Source of the DNA: JBEKYD01 sp049509915
Lineage (GTDB): Bacteria > Acidobacteriota > Terriglobia > Bryobacterales > Bryobacteraceae
DNA length: 64,000 bases
Direction: 5' to 3'
Assembly (NCBI GenBank): GCA_049509915.1
Contig: JBEKZL010000026.1
Location: 8,494-72,493, forward strand
The stretch's first letter is position 1. Each line of letters opens with the position of its first letter. The notes beneath the pieces are model-generated. The model was not told the origin of the DNA, did not search any database, and saw nothing but the letters and a program-made list of their open reading frames with translations. The position numbers were made by a program, and so were the translations under genes. Below are positions 23,101 through 31,453 of this stretch, piece by piece.

Positions 23101-24429
23101 TCACTGGCCGAAGACCCAGGCGTCGAACAGCCTGGTCACCTCGCGTTGTTTCGGCTTCTTGAGCAAGCCTTGTTCCATGGACTTTTGAAAATCCTCGCTG
23201 CTGACGCGGTTGCCCCAATTGTCGCGGGTATAGGCTTTCAGGTTGTTCCAGAACAGAGTGTCGCCGAGCGCGGTGCGGAGCAACGCCAGGAACGCCGCGC
23301 CTTTGTGATAGGGCAGGCTGCCTCCGGCCTGGTCCGGAGTCGTCCAGTCGTGGAAGGAGAGCGGGCGATCTTTACCTTTCGACTTCAGATCCTGGTAGAT
23401 GCTCTGCGAACGGGCGATTTCGGCTTGATAGCGCTGGGGTCCATACTGGCGCTCCAGAAATGCGTCGGCGAGGTAGGTAGCCAAGCCTTCGCTGAGCCAG
23501 AAATCCGACCAGCTTCGGATGGGGATTCCGATGCCGAACCACTGGTGTGCGAGTTCATGCGCGAGCAACCAGAGATCCTGGGGCTTGGCAGCGAGGCCCT
23601 TGGCGTAAGATTCCGGAAGCAGGGTCAAGCCCACGGCTTCCTGGCCGGTTTGGCCGGAAGCGAAGACCTGGGTGTAGGAATTGCGCGGGTAAGCGCGGCT
23701 GGTCGACGCGGCGAAGAACTCCAGCGCCGCCTTGGTCTGGACGAGGACGTCGGCACCGCCCAAAATGCGAAGGGTGACGGGAGGGGCGCCGGTTGGCTTG
23801 ACGATGGCCTTCCGCTCCTCGAACGGGCCGCTGGCGAAGGCGTAAAGGAACGGCGGCCGCGGGGGACCATCAACACTCCATTGGGTGACGGTGAGGCCGG
23901 CTTCGACGCGCTCGCCGACCAGTTCGCCGCTGGCCGCGGTCTTCCATGCGGGAGGTGCGGCAATGGTAAGAGCGAGCGCGGCGGGGTTCTCGATGCGATC
24001 GTTCACCGGCATCCAGTGGCTGGTGAAATAACCGGCGGAAGCCCCGGCAGCGGTGATCTCCACGCCTTTGGAAGCGGCCGCCGAATAACGGATGGCCAGC
24101 GCCCGGGGTTCGCCGGGATAGGCGGGCGCGTTCAGAACCACGATCAGGCGCTCGCCCTGACGCTCGAAGTAATCCGGCTTGCCGGCTTCGTCCACCGACG
24201 ACACAGTGAGCTCGCCGGCGTCCAGTTCCAGGCTGACCAGGTTCTCGGTTACGGACTCGAAACGAATCACGGCATCGCCGGTGAGGCGGGCGGCGGCCGG
24301 GTCGAGAGTCAGGCGCACGTCGTAGTGTTCAACCCGGTACAGGCGGGGCAGGGGATCGGCGAGGGCGGGCGCGACGGGTGCGGCCGCGAATGCCAGGGCA
24401 AGGAAACCCAGCTGGGCGGCGCGTCTCAC
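23101..24429 (-). CDS. M1-family zinc aminopeptidase, short form, exported
   Basis: A 442-residue gluzincin. Signal peptide 1-24 (LGFLALAFAAAPVAPALA). The N-terminal saddle (VEHYDVRLTLDPAAARLTGD) is followed by the catalytic domain: zinc motif HELAHQWFG, and the third ligand Glu in WLSEGLATYLAD, 18 residues on. The exopeptidase GxMEN motif is replaced by GQEAVGLTLLP, and the helical C-terminal domain of classical aminopeptidase N (850+ residues) is absent; only a short helical end (TRLFDAWVFGQ) remains. Short M1 proteins of this type are common in Acidobacteria, and their substrate specificity is uncertain. The ATG overlaps the stop of the upstream lipoprotein-sorting-like gene by 4 nt, placing it third in an operon with an S41 peptidase. 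Confidence 0.87.
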   Translation of the reverse strand: MRRAAQLGFLALAFAAAPVAPALADPLPRLYRVEHYDVRLTLDPAAARLTGDAVIRFESVTENLVSLELDAGELTVSSVDEAGKPDYFERQGERLIVVLNAPAYPGEPRALAIRYSAAASKGVEITAAGASAGYFTSHWMPVNDRIENPAALALTIAAPPAWKTAASGELVGERVEAGLTVTQWSVDGPPRPPFLYAFASGPFEERKAIVKPTGAPPVTLRILGGADVLVQTKAALEFFAASTSRAYPRNSYTQVFASGQTGQEAVGLTLLPESYAKGLAAKPQDLWLLAHELAHQWFGIGIPIRSWSDFWLSEGLATYLADAFLERQYGPQRYQAEIARSQSIYQDLKSKGKDRPLSFHDWTTPDQAGGSLPYHKGAAFLALLRTALGDTLFWNNLKAYTRDNWGNRVSSEDFQKSMEQGLLKKPKQREVTRLFDAWVFGQ

Positions 24430-25190
24430 TTCTTGTTCAGGAGCGCCTGGATTTCGGCGGGCGGATCGAAGCGGTCCTTGGGAATATCGGTGTCGAACTT
24501 CACCGTCTCAAAGGTCACCACGATTTCCTGACCCATGGCGGTTTGATGCATCACGTGGGGCATCAGCAGGGGTCCTTCCTTGCGGTAGTCGCCGACGGTG
24601 ATTTCGGTATCCAAATCGCCCATGGGAGTCTTGACGGTGGTGGAGAGTTTCTCCAGCAGTCCTGTCTGCTTGTCGTAATACTCGGTCACTGGGCTGCCCT
24701 GCTTGGCGGTCAGCAGGACGCGGTAGCACTGCTTGCCGTTCACGGTTTCCGCCGCGACGGTTTCCACCTTGGAATAATCGTCGCGCCAATGGGCCTCACC
24801 TGCGAATCGGGCGGTGCGTAAGTCCATCGCCTTTTCGTCGCCATCCTCGAGGTGGGGGCCCTGCATCGCCGACAGCGACCAGGCGACGGTGCCGTCGGTG
24901 CCTTTTTGGATTTTGCCCAAGCCTTCGATGTCGACCTCGGTGTAATACTTGATCGGCTCGGCATGATAGGAAGTGAGCCTGCCCTTGATGTGCGCGCTGG
25001 CGATCTCCATGGTTCCGGTAACGATTTCGTTGTGGTGGCTGTTGTAGGCCGCCAGGCCGCCGGTGACCTCGACGTACTTATCGAGGATGGTTTCGGCCTT
25101 GGGCAGATCGTCGGCGGAGCGCGCCGGCGCGGCAGCCGTAAACGAGACCAGCGCCAGAGCGGCCGGCCAGGCGATTGCGATGCGTTTCAT
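24426..25190 (-). CDS. Exported LolA/LolB-fold-like protein, function unknown
   Basis: A 254-residue protein with a signal peptide (residues 1-25, cleaved after ARSA). It begins with the pattern AETILDKYVEVTGGLAAYNS, typical of Acidobacteria proteins related to outer-membrane lipoprotein-sorting folds, and continues as an open beta-barrel-like series (EIVTGTMEIASAHIKGRL, KYYTEVDIEGLGKIQKG, YRVLLTAKQGSPVTEYYDKQTGLLEKL). Such proteins form a half-barrel that can hold lipid or a lipoprotein acyl chain. There is one Cys (KQCYRV) and no lipobox. Position between a secreted S41 protease (10 nt gap) and an M1 peptidase (4-nt overlap) suggests all three act together at the cell surface. Confidence 0.7.
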   Translation of the reverse strand: MKRIAIAWPAALALVSFTAAAPARSADDLPKAETILDKYVEVTGGLAAYNSHHNEIVTGTMEIASAHIKGRLTSYHAEPIKYYTEVDIEGLGKIQKGTDGTVAWSLSAMQGPHLEDGDEKAMDLRTARFAGEAHWRDDYSKVETVAAETVNGKQCYRVLLTAKQGSPVTEYYDKQTGLLEKLSTTVKTPMGDLDTEITVGDYRKEGPLLMPHVMHQTAMGQEIVVTFETVKFDTDIPKDRFDPPAEIQALLNKK

Positions 25191-25199
25191 TCGGTATCC

Positions 25200-26480
25200 T
25201 CACTTTTTCCGTTGGTCGATCCAATTCACGGCCGCGTCCAGAACCGGATCGTGGCCGGCCAGAAGGGCAGCGCGCGAAGGCGCCACCGCCTCGTCCGGGG
25301 TGACGCCATGGCCTTCGAGCGGCTGGCCTCCGGCGGAGATGTAATTGCCCACGGCGTACTGAAAGCCGTCGCCATTGGGGAGCCGTTCGAACAGGGAAGG
25401 CAGGGCGGCGCCGGCGGTGCGCGTTCCGAAGATGCGTGCCCGGCCGAGATCCTGCAATCCCCCGGCAAAGATTTCCGAGGTGGAAGCGGAGCAACCATCC
25501 ACCAGAACTCCCAGCGGACCGCGGAAAGGTTCGGGACGGGGAAAAACTACGAATTGGAGGCTGCTGGCGCGCAGGAACATCTGGCCCAGCCGCAGGCCGG
25601 GCCGGTCCAAGAACCAGCCGGCAAGCCCCATGGCCAACGCGCCCAGGCCGCCCGGATTGCCGCGCAGGTCGATCACGAAGCCGGCGCATTCGCGGCAGTC
25701 TTCGAGCGCCTGCCGCGTTTTTTGAATCAGCGCCTCCGGGTCGAAGAAAAGATTGAAGCGGAGATAACCGACGCGAGGGGCGGCGCGGTAGGCTTCGATC
25801 ACCAGGTGCAATGGCGGGAGATTGCCGAGATGGGCCAGCAGTCCCGGTGGTTCGGCCCGGGCGAGCGCCAGGTTTGGCTTCCCGCCGCGCCCGTCCCGAA
25901 ATGCCACTTCGACGGTTTTTCCGATTTCACCGTTGAGCCGCGCCAGGATCGCCCTGACCTGCATCAGGCCGATTTCGGTTGAGCCCTGAAAGCGGAGGGC
26001 AATCTCCTTGAGGGGGGCGGCGACCGGCTGGCCGTCGATGCGTAGGATCTCCCATCCGGGGCGCACGCCCGCGCGCGCACCGGGCGAGGCGGGGGTGACG
26101 CGCGTCACCAGGGCATGTCCCTCGACGACGCGGACCTCAAGGCCGGTGCCGCCTTCGGCCTTCTGCGCGGGGCCGATTTCGTTGTAGGTGGAAGCCGGAA
26201 ACACTTCGAAGTGAGTTTGTTTCAGGCGGCCGAGCATCTCGTTCATGGCCGCGCGGGCCTCGCCATCGTCGGCGGCATTCCGGACCCGCGGCAACAGCTC
26301 GTCGTGCACGGCCTGCCAATCTACGCCGTTCAGCTTGGGGTCCCAGTGCTTGTCGCGCACGGTTTTCCAGACGTATTCGAAGGAATCGACGTTGCGCTGG
26401 CGTTCGGCGGGTTCGAGCCGGGAGGCCGCACACCCCAAGCCGGCAACGAGTAGCCAGACGCCAGCGGCGCGCAAACCCAT
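25200..26480 (-). CDS. S41-family (C-terminal processing/tricorn-like) protease with PDZ domain, exported
   Basis: A 426-residue serine protease. The signal sequence MGLRAAGVWLLVAGLGCAAS has a Cys at position 17 in a lipobox-like LGCA context, so it may be a lipoprotein. A helical N-terminal region (FEYVWKTVRDKHWDP) is followed by a PDZ domain (about 110-200, TRVTPASPGARAGVRPGWEI) and the S41 core: GFVIDLRGNPGG, LVDGCSASTSE with the nucleophile Ser, and FGTRTAGAALP. The tricorn-type GTRTAGA replaces the Lys-containing CTP motif. Start at ATG 26480 is preferred over the longer frame to 26639, because that extension runs through an inverted repeat; TATATT sits 6 nt upstream of 26480. First gene of the three-gene peptidase operon. 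Confidence 0.87.
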   Translation of the reverse strand: MGLRAAGVWLLVAGLGCAASRLEPAERQRNVDSFEYVWKTVRDKHWDPKLNGVDWQAVHDELLPRVRNAADDGEARAAMNEMLGRLKQTHFEVFPASTYNEIGPAQKAEGGTGLEVRVVEGHALVTRVTPASPGARAGVRPGWEILRIDGQPVAAPLKEIALRFQGSTEIGLMQVRAILARLNGEIGKTVEVAFRDGRGGKPNLALARAEPPGLLAHLGNLPPLHLVIEAYRAAPRVGYLRFNLFFDPEALIQKTRQALEDCRECAGFVIDLRGNPGGLGALAMGLAGWFLDRPGLRLGQMFLRASSLQFVVFPRPEPFRGPLGVLVDGCSASTSEIFAGGLQDLGRARIFGTRTAGAALPSLFERLPNGDGFQYAVGNYISAGGQPLEGHGVTPDEAVAPSRAALLAGHDPVLDAAVNWIDQRKK

Positions 26481-26486
26481 GCTTCG

Positions 26487-26492
26487 AATATA
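26487..26492 (-). promoter_or_regulatory. -10 element (TATATT) of the S41 protease gene, probably leaderless
   Basis: On the minus strand TATATT is followed by six bases and then the ATG at 26480. No Shine-Dalgarno can fit in between. Confidence 0.45.
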
Positions 26493-26548
26493 GCGCGGCG
26501 GCGGGGTTGGGCTGGCGGAGAGGCTCAGATAGAAGCAAGGAAGGAACA

Positions 26549-26613
26549 TAGCCACCGATGAACACCGATGAACACCGATAAAAGAAAACAGAGGTTTATC
26601 TGCGTTCATCGGT
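26549..26613. repeat. Long imperfect inverted repeat with 10-bp unit, copy 2
   Basis: The left arm carries CCGATGAACA twice and then CCGATAAAAG; the right arm is TTTATCTGCGTTCATCGGT. It lies between the divergent S41 protease and MazF-fusion genes and abuts the truncated antitoxin frame directly on its right side. Confidence 0.75.
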
Positions 26614-26717
26614 ACAGGCTGGACGAGTTGCCTGTCCAATGCGACCCGAAGGCGCCTCGCTCCGCAGACGAGCGGGAATGGCTGGATCGCAAGCCCGTGG
26701 GCGGCGAGCTGGTTTGA
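26613..26717 (+). pseudogene. C-terminal remnant of a MazE/RHH-like antitoxin
   Basis: In the frame ending with TGA at 26715-26717 a stretch beginning RLDELP and ending EREWLDRKPVGGELV can be read directly upstream of the MazF-like toxin, with the antitoxin stop and toxin start overlapping as TGATG, as in intact mazEF-type pairs. No ATG or GTG start lies in this frame before the inverted-repeat copy 2 is reached at about 26613, and no DNA-binding domain is left. The simplest reading is that the repeat or a deletion removed the N-terminal DNA-binding half. The identity as antitoxin rests on position and tail character, not on a strong motif. Confidence 0.4.
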
Positions 26718-28327
26718 TGAGGCGCGGGGAAATCTGGCTAGTCAGTCTCGATCCTACGTCGGGACACGAGCAAAGAGGCGGGCGTCCGGTGCTGATCGTG
26801 TCGCCGGAGGCTATCAACCGGGTAACGAAACTCCCCGTGATTCTCCCCATCACGCGCGGCGGCGATTTCGCGCGGACGGCGGGTTTTGCCGTGCCGCTGA
26901 CGGGCTCCGGGACGAAAACGACGGGGGTGGTCCGGTGCGACCAGCCCCGCACTCTCGATCTGGCCGCGCGCGGCGGCAGGAAACTGGAAAGCATTCCGGA
27001 CCCGGTCATGGACGAAGTGTTGGCGAGGGTGGGGCCGATATTTGAGTGGGCAGGCGCCGCGCCATCGGCTAACCTGCAAGAGGAGACCCCTGGCAATCTT
27101 ATGAGCGTTGTTTCAGTCGAGATTCCGAATCGCGAGAGGCTGGCGGCACTGGCGCAGTCCTACGAAGGCGAGATGGTCGCGTTCCTGCGCGAGCTGGTTG
27201 CCATTCCGGCGGAGAGCGGCCAGGAAGGGGCGGTGGTGGACCGAATCCGGCGGGAGATGGAGAAGGCCGGTTTCGACGAAGTGCGGGTCGACCCAATGGG
27301 CAATCTCCTGGGGCGGATCGGTTCGGGCAAGACCGTGATCGCGATGGATTGCCACACCGACGCGGTGGGCGTGGGCGATCTCAAGGAGTGGGCATGGGAC
27401 CCTCACCGGGGCAAGGTGGAGGGCGGCTTCATCTACGGACGCGGCAGCTGCGACCAGCGCGGCGCGATGGCCAGTTTGATCTGCGCCGCCAAGTTGATCC
27501 GCGCGCTCGAGCTGGGCGGCGATTACACCCTGTGGGTGGTCGGGTCGGTGCAGGAGGAGGATTGCGAGGGCCTGTGCTGGCAATACATTCTGAAGGAAGA
27601 CGGCCTCGGTCCCAATTGCGTGGTGCTCACCGAGCCGACCAAACTGGGAATCTATCGCGGGCAGCGCGGACGGATGGAGATGGACGTTCACCTGCGCGGC
27701 AGGTCGTGCCATGCCAGCGCGCCGGAGCGCGGCGACAACCCTATATATAAGATGACGCGCCTGGTGTTGGAGGTGGAACGGTTGAATACGCGGATGACGA
27801 GCGATCCGTTTCCGGGGAAGGGAAGCATTGCGGTGACCGGGATTCGATCGCTCTCGCCTTCGCTGTGCGCGGTTCCGGGGGCGTGTTCGATTCACCTGGA
27901 CCGGCGGTTGACGGCGGGCGACACGAAGGCGAGCGCCATGGCGGAGGTGAAGGCTCTGGCTGGGGCCGAAGAGGCGGCGATCGAGATTCCGATCTACGAT
28001 GTTCCCAGCTACACCGGCCTGCGCTTCCCGATGGAAAAATACTATCCCACCTGGGTGCTGGAGGAAACGCACCCGCTGGCGCAGGCGGCGATGGCGACTT
28101 TCCGCGGCCTCTGGGACAGGGAGCCGGTGGTGGGCCAGTGGAGCTTCAGCACCAACGGCGTCGCCACGATGGGGCTGATGGACGTGCCGACGATCGGATT
28201 TGGGCCCGGCGACGAAGAGTTGGCGCACAGCGTGGGCGAGCGGGTACCCCTCCGCCACCTGGTGGACGCGGCGCAATGGTATGCGGCATTTCCGCTGACG
28301 TACCTGAAGCTGGGCCACGGGCGCTGA
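26717..28327 (+). CDS. In-frame fusion: MazF/PemK-type endoribonuclease plus YgeY-like M20 hydrolase
   Basis: A 536-residue open frame joining two proteins without a stop. Residues 1 to about 111 are a full MazF/PemK toxin domain (MRRGEIWLVSLDPTSGHEQR, RPVLIVSPEAINR, VILPITRGGDF, VVRCDQPRTLDL, DEVLARVGPIFE). After about 17 linker residues comes a complete YgeY-type M20 metallopeptidase (from about 129, ATG 27101): CHTDAVGVGD, GRGSCDQRGAMAS and VQEEDCEG metal/catalytic motifs, LTEPTK, and HSVGERV. YgeY proteins are linked to selenium and purine/amino-acid catabolism and are about 400 residues alone. The M20 part could be translated separately from ATG 27101, but AGGAG lies 15 nt away, too far to be convincing. 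No intact antitoxin gene is adjacent. Either a true fusion or two genes whose separating stop was lost. Confidence 0.8.
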   Translation: MRRGEIWLVSLDPTSGHEQRGGRPVLIVSPEAINRVTKLPVILPITRGGDFARTAGFAVPLTGSGTKTTGVVRCDQPRTLDLAARGGRKLESIPDPVMDEVLARVGPIFEWAGAAPSANLQEETPGNLMSVVSVEIPNRERLAALAQSYEGEMVAFLRELVAIPAESGQEGAVVDRIRREMEKAGFDEVRVDPMGNLLGRIGSGKTVIAMDCHTDAVGVGDLKEWAWDPHRGKVEGGFIYGRGSCDQRGAMASLICAAKLIRALELGGDYTLWVVGSVQEEDCEGLCWQYILKEDGLGPNCVVLTEPTKLGIYRGQRGRMEMDVHLRGRSCHASAPERGDNPIYKMTRLVLEVERLNTRMTSDPFPGKGSIAVTGIRSLSPSLCAVPGACSIHLDRRLTAGDTKASAMAEVKALAGAEEAAIEIPIYDVPSYTGLRFPMEKYYPTWVLEETHPLAQAAMATFRGLWDREPVVGQWSFSTNGVATMGLMDVPTIGFGPGDEELAHSVGERVPLRHLVDAAQWYAAFPLTYLKLGHGR

Positions 28328-28353
28328 GCGTCACTGATTCGGCTACAGGGAGT

Positions 28354-28359
28354 TATCAT
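28354..28359 (+). promoter_or_regulatory. -10 element (TATCAT) of the SBBP-repeat gene, probably leaderless
   Basis: TATCAT ends 6 nt before ATG 28366, the position where a signal peptide begins. No ribosome binding site is present. Confidence 0.4.
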
Positions 28360-28365
28360 GACCGC

Positions 28366-30570
28366 ATGCGATTCGTCCTCTTCTTCGTGACCGCGGCACT
28401 CGCAATCGCCGGTCAATTTTCGACCTCAATCGGCGACGTATACCCCTTCCAGGTTTCGGCCGTCACGACCGATTCCGCAGGCAACACCTATGTCGTCGGC
28501 AGCCGGCTCCTCGTCGATGAGACCTTCACCGGCGCCTTTCTCTCGGTTCTCACTCCGGTGTCCGTGGGGATCCTTCCCGTCACGAGCTTCTCGTTTGAAC
28601 AAACCGATGTCTTCGTCACCAAGCTCGATCCCACCGGCAAAGTATTGTTCACCGACACCTTCGCCGGCAAGGGCAGCGATTCGGGAAGCGCCATCGCGCT
28701 CGACCCAAGTGGAAACATTTACATCGCCGGCAGCACTACGTCGGACGATTTTACTTTGAGCAAGGCGCTCCAAACCCAGCCCAACACCGACGGCACCGGT
28801 TTCATCGTCAAGCTCAGCAACGACGGCAGCACGATTCTGTACTCCACTTACTTCGGCGGTACACTCGGCACGACTTCTATTACTTCCCTTGCGACCGATA
28901 GTCAGGGCAATCTCTATCTCACCGGTAACACCAGCGCCTCCGACTTTCCGCATACCGCCGGCATGCCCTTCGGGCAAGTTAGTATGTCGCCCCAAGTCTA
29001 CGGCGCGATCGTGGCAGCCATCTCCGCCGCCGGGGACAAGATCCGCTACTCCGGCGTATTAGTAGGTAACTCGCCGGTCTGTCAGGTTGTAACCGAGTGC
29101 CCCGTGCTGACCCTAACCACCTCGGGCGTCGGAATCGCCGTCGACCCGGCCGGAAACGCGTACGTCGCGGGCAACACCAATGCCACCGATTTGCCTACCA
29201 CAAAGGGCGTGCTCTCGCCGAGCGGCGTGGGCGCGTTTATCGCCAAAGTCAACGCGGCCGGCTCAGGGCTGAGCTATCTAACCTACATCGATTCGGCGGA
29301 AAGTCCGAACTCCAATTTCCCCAGCGCGGCCAATACTCTCAACGCGATCGCGGTGGACACGGCCGGGAATGCGTATCTTGCCGGTTCGACCTGCGATCCA
29401 GATTTCCCCACCACCCCCGGCTCTGTGCAGCCCGTCTACGCCGGCGGAGGTCCGCCCAATAGCTGTTCGCCCGACGGCTTCCTGGCCAAACTCAAAACCG
29501 ATGCCAGCGCCATGCTCTGGGCCACTTATTTGGGCGGTATCGACACATCGGTCGAATCCATCGCCATCGACGCGTTCGGAAACGTTTGGGCTACCGGGTC
29601 GGATGAATCCATCGTCCTCAGCGCCGTAATCATCGGGGCCTCCACGGTTACCGACGAGGTCTCCACGACCCCGCTGCCAAATACGAACGGATGGTCCACC
29701 GGTCCCGAATTTGTGGCCGGTTTGAATGCCGCTGGATCTAAGTTGACTTACTCGGCGCTCTATCCCGCCGGCACCGTCGCCCGGTCGGTCGCGCTCGATC
29801 CGGCCGGCCTGGTCCACACTGCTGGAGCGAACGGTTTTATTTCCGTAATATCGCCGTACGCCGGCGCTCCTATGGGGATCTTCGGTTTTGAGAACGCCGC
29901 CGGCAGCGAGACGACGGCCCGCCTCTCGCCCGCCGAAGTGATCTCGATCTTCGGCCCCGGCATCGGCCCCGCGACTGCGGTGACCGCCGCTCCCTCCGGC
30001 GGCTTCTATCCCAAATCGGTGGCCGGCGTCGAGGTTTCGATCGACGGCATGAACATGCCGCTGCTCTACGTTTCCGCCAACCAGATCAACGCCGTAGTAC
30101 CGATGGAGATCCCCAGCGAGGCCGCCGCAACCGTGCATGTCACCAACGGCGCAACCACCAGTGCCGATTATCCGGTCTGGGTCGCCGCCGCCGAGCCGCA
30201 GGCCTTTCCGGCAACTTTGAATCAGGATGGTACGCTGAATTCATCTTCCAACCCGGCCAGGTCCGGCTCGATTGTGACTTTCTATGCCACGGGGTGGCAA
30301 TCGGGTTTCGCCCCGCTAGCGGATGGCGAGGTCGCAACCGCAGCCCAGGATAGTTGTCGCGGCAATTGTTCGGCAGCTTCATTAGGGGTTATGTCCGCAC
30401 CGATCGTATTATATGGAGGAGCGGCCCCGGGTATTGTCGCCGGGGTGACTCAATTCAACCTTCGCCTCGGCACCATCGAGCCCAATGAGGGCACAAACCA
30501 GGTCGGCGTCTATTTGAGTAATTCTTCCAGCACGTCAACCGTAACCCAAAACGTTTGGGTGGCGCCGTGA
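28366..30570 (+). CDS. Secreted SBBP beta-propeller protein with Solibacter-type C-terminal domain (TIGR03437-like)
   Basis: A 734-residue secreted protein. Signal peptide 1-19 (MRFVLFFVTAALAIAGQ). Residues 20 to about 505 are SBBP-type propeller repeats with recurring units such as ALDPSGNIYIAGSTTSDDF, ATDSQGNLYLTGNTSASDFP and AVDTAGNAYLAGSTCDPDFP. Residues about 510-734 form the C-terminal domain I recognise as the Solibacter-specific type: LSPAEVISIFGPGIGP, VEVSIDGMNMPLLYVSANQI, FPATLNQDGTLNSSSNPA, SIVTFYATGWQ and a final TVTQNVWVAP. Function unknown; these are cell-surface or released proteins expanded in Solibacter-like genomes. The frame is open upstream to 27865, but that part is a shadow of the M20 gene. 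Confidence 0.9.
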   Translation: MRFVLFFVTAALAIAGQFSTSIGDVYPFQVSAVTTDSAGNTYVVGSRLLVDETFTGAFLSVLTPVSVGILPVTSFSFEQTDVFVTKLDPTGKVLFTDTFAGKGSDSGSAIALDPSGNIYIAGSTTSDDFTLSKALQTQPNTDGTGFIVKLSNDGSTILYSTYFGGTLGTTSITSLATDSQGNLYLTGNTSASDFPHTAGMPFGQVSMSPQVYGAIVAAISAAGDKIRYSGVLVGNSPVCQVVTECPVLTLTTSGVGIAVDPAGNAYVAGNTNATDLPTTKGVLSPSGVGAFIAKVNAAGSGLSYLTYIDSAESPNSNFPSAANTLNAIAVDTAGNAYLAGSTCDPDFPTTPGSVQPVYAGGGPPNSCSPDGFLAKLKTDASAMLWATYLGGIDTSVESIAIDAFGNVWATGSDESIVLSAVIIGASTVTDEVSTTPLPNTNGWSTGPEFVAGLNAAGSKLTYSALYPAGTVARSVALDPAGLVHTAGANGFISVISPYAGAPMGIFGFENAAGSETTARLSPAEVISIFGPGIGPATAVTAAPSGGFYPKSVAGVEVSIDGMNMPLLYVSANQINAVVPMEIPSEAAATVHVTNGATTSADYPVWVAAAEPQAFPATLNQDGTLNSSSNPARSGSIVTFYATGWQSGFAPLADGEVATAAQDSCRGNCSAASLGVMSAPIVLYGGAAPGIVAGVTQFNLRLGTIEPNEGTNQVGVYLSNSSSTSTVTQNVWVAP

Positions 30571-30659
30571 GGGCGCGACTAACTGGTCGAAAAGCGCCAC
30601 GACGAACGCGGCCCCGTGCCTAATCGTGTTATTCTCATTTTGATAGGGAGCCTGCCACC

Positions 30660-30926
30660 ATGACCCGGACCATCCGTTCACGATTCGATCACGAGGTCGG
30701 GGGGATGGTCGAGGGCTGCGTCATCCTGGAAAGACGCATCGTCATCCCACCAGAACCGACCATACGGCGGCTTGGAGTCTACGAATACCTCGTGGAAGGC
30801 CCTCCGCCCGCAGCCATGAAGTCGTCGAGTTCCTCTCGTAAGCCGGTGATTGCAGAGCGTGGATCGTACACTCGTTCTACGCCGGATGACCGGAGTGGCG
30901 TGATCCGGCGTGTTCCTCCACGATAG
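30660..30926 (+). CDS. Small uncertain ORF, N terminus like a DUF104/AF2212 antitoxin
   Basis: An 88-residue ORF. ATG 30660 follows AGGGAG with 9 nt spacing, which is acceptable. The first ten residues (MTRTIRSRFD) resemble the opening of DUF104-type (AF2212-like) small antitoxins, which continue with a short beta-barrel of about 60-70 residues; here the sequence after residue 12 does not match and turns Pro/Ser/Arg rich. A frameshift in a former antitoxin, or chance, are both possible. No toxin partner is visible next to it; the next gene is a DMT transporter. Confidence 0.3.
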   Translation: MTRTIRSRFDHEVGGMVEGCVILERRIVIPPEPTIRRLGVYEYLVEGPPPAAMKSSSSSRKPVIAERGSYTRSTPDDRSGVIRRVPPR

Positions 30927-30962
30927 TTCACCGGGCGCATTCGAGAACAAGGGCCAGAATGC

Positions 30963-30968
30963 TATCTT
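30963..30968 (+). promoter_or_regulatory. -10-like element (TATCTT) of the DMT gene, possibly leaderless
   Basis: TATCTT ends 6 nt before ATG 30975, with no ribosome binding site between. The hexamer is weaker than the others in this group. Confidence 0.3.
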
Positions 30969-30974
30969 GAATCG

Positions 30975-31394
30975 ATGACCTGGCTCACATGGTCCCTGCT
31001 CTCGGCTTTGTTTGCTGCCGCCACCGCAGTCTTGGCGAAGTTGGGTGTGGCCGGGATTGACGCCAACCTTGCGACTGCGATCAGGACTTCAGTAGTCGTA
31101 GTGTTTACGTGGGTCCTCGCATTCATGACCCGGCTACCAGCGGGATTCGAGGCATTGTCGAGGAAGTCGTGGATTTGCCTGATTTTTTCCGGCTTCGCCA
31201 CCGGCCTGTCGTGGCTTTGCTATTTTCACGCCCTCCAAGCGGGTCCAGCTTCACGGGTTGCGCCAATCGACAAGCTCAGTGTGGCGCTCGTCATCGTGTT
31301 CGGCGCTCTGTTTTTGGGCGAGGGCCTGACGGTTGGGAAAACGGTTGGTGGGCTGCTGATCGTGGCCGGGGCGATTACGATTGCGATGGAGTAG
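30975..31394 (+). CDS. Small EamA-domain (DMT superfamily) membrane transporter
   Basis: A 139-residue integral membrane protein with about five hydrophobic segments: residues 4-25, 32-52, 66-84, 95-112 (after the PIDKLSVALVIVFGALFLGE motif) and 118-136 (GKTVGGLLIVAGAITIA). The APIDKLSVALV...LGE segment is the signature of single-EamA proteins of the drug/metabolite transporter superfamily, which work as dimers in the inner membrane. Typical EamA exporters carry two such domains (about 300 residues); this is a complete one-domain form, not a fragment, since the start and end are natural. Substrate unknown. Confidence 0.82.
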   Translation: MTWLTWSLLSALFAAATAVLAKLGVAGIDANLATAIRTSVVVVFTWVLAFMTRLPAGFEALSRKSWICLIFSGFATGLSWLCYFHALQAGPASRVAPIDKLSVALVIVFGALFLGEGLTVGKTVGGLLIVAGAITIAME

Positions 31395-31453
31395 GAAGCG
31401 AGAAGCGGCCAATGCACATCGGCCAAGCCACCGTCCTTCACAGTTTGCGCCCG

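Noticed and set aside
25200..26639. S41 protease starting at 26639
   Set aside because: The extra 53 codons pass through inverted-repeat copy 2 and the promoter region; the signal sequence begins at 26480.
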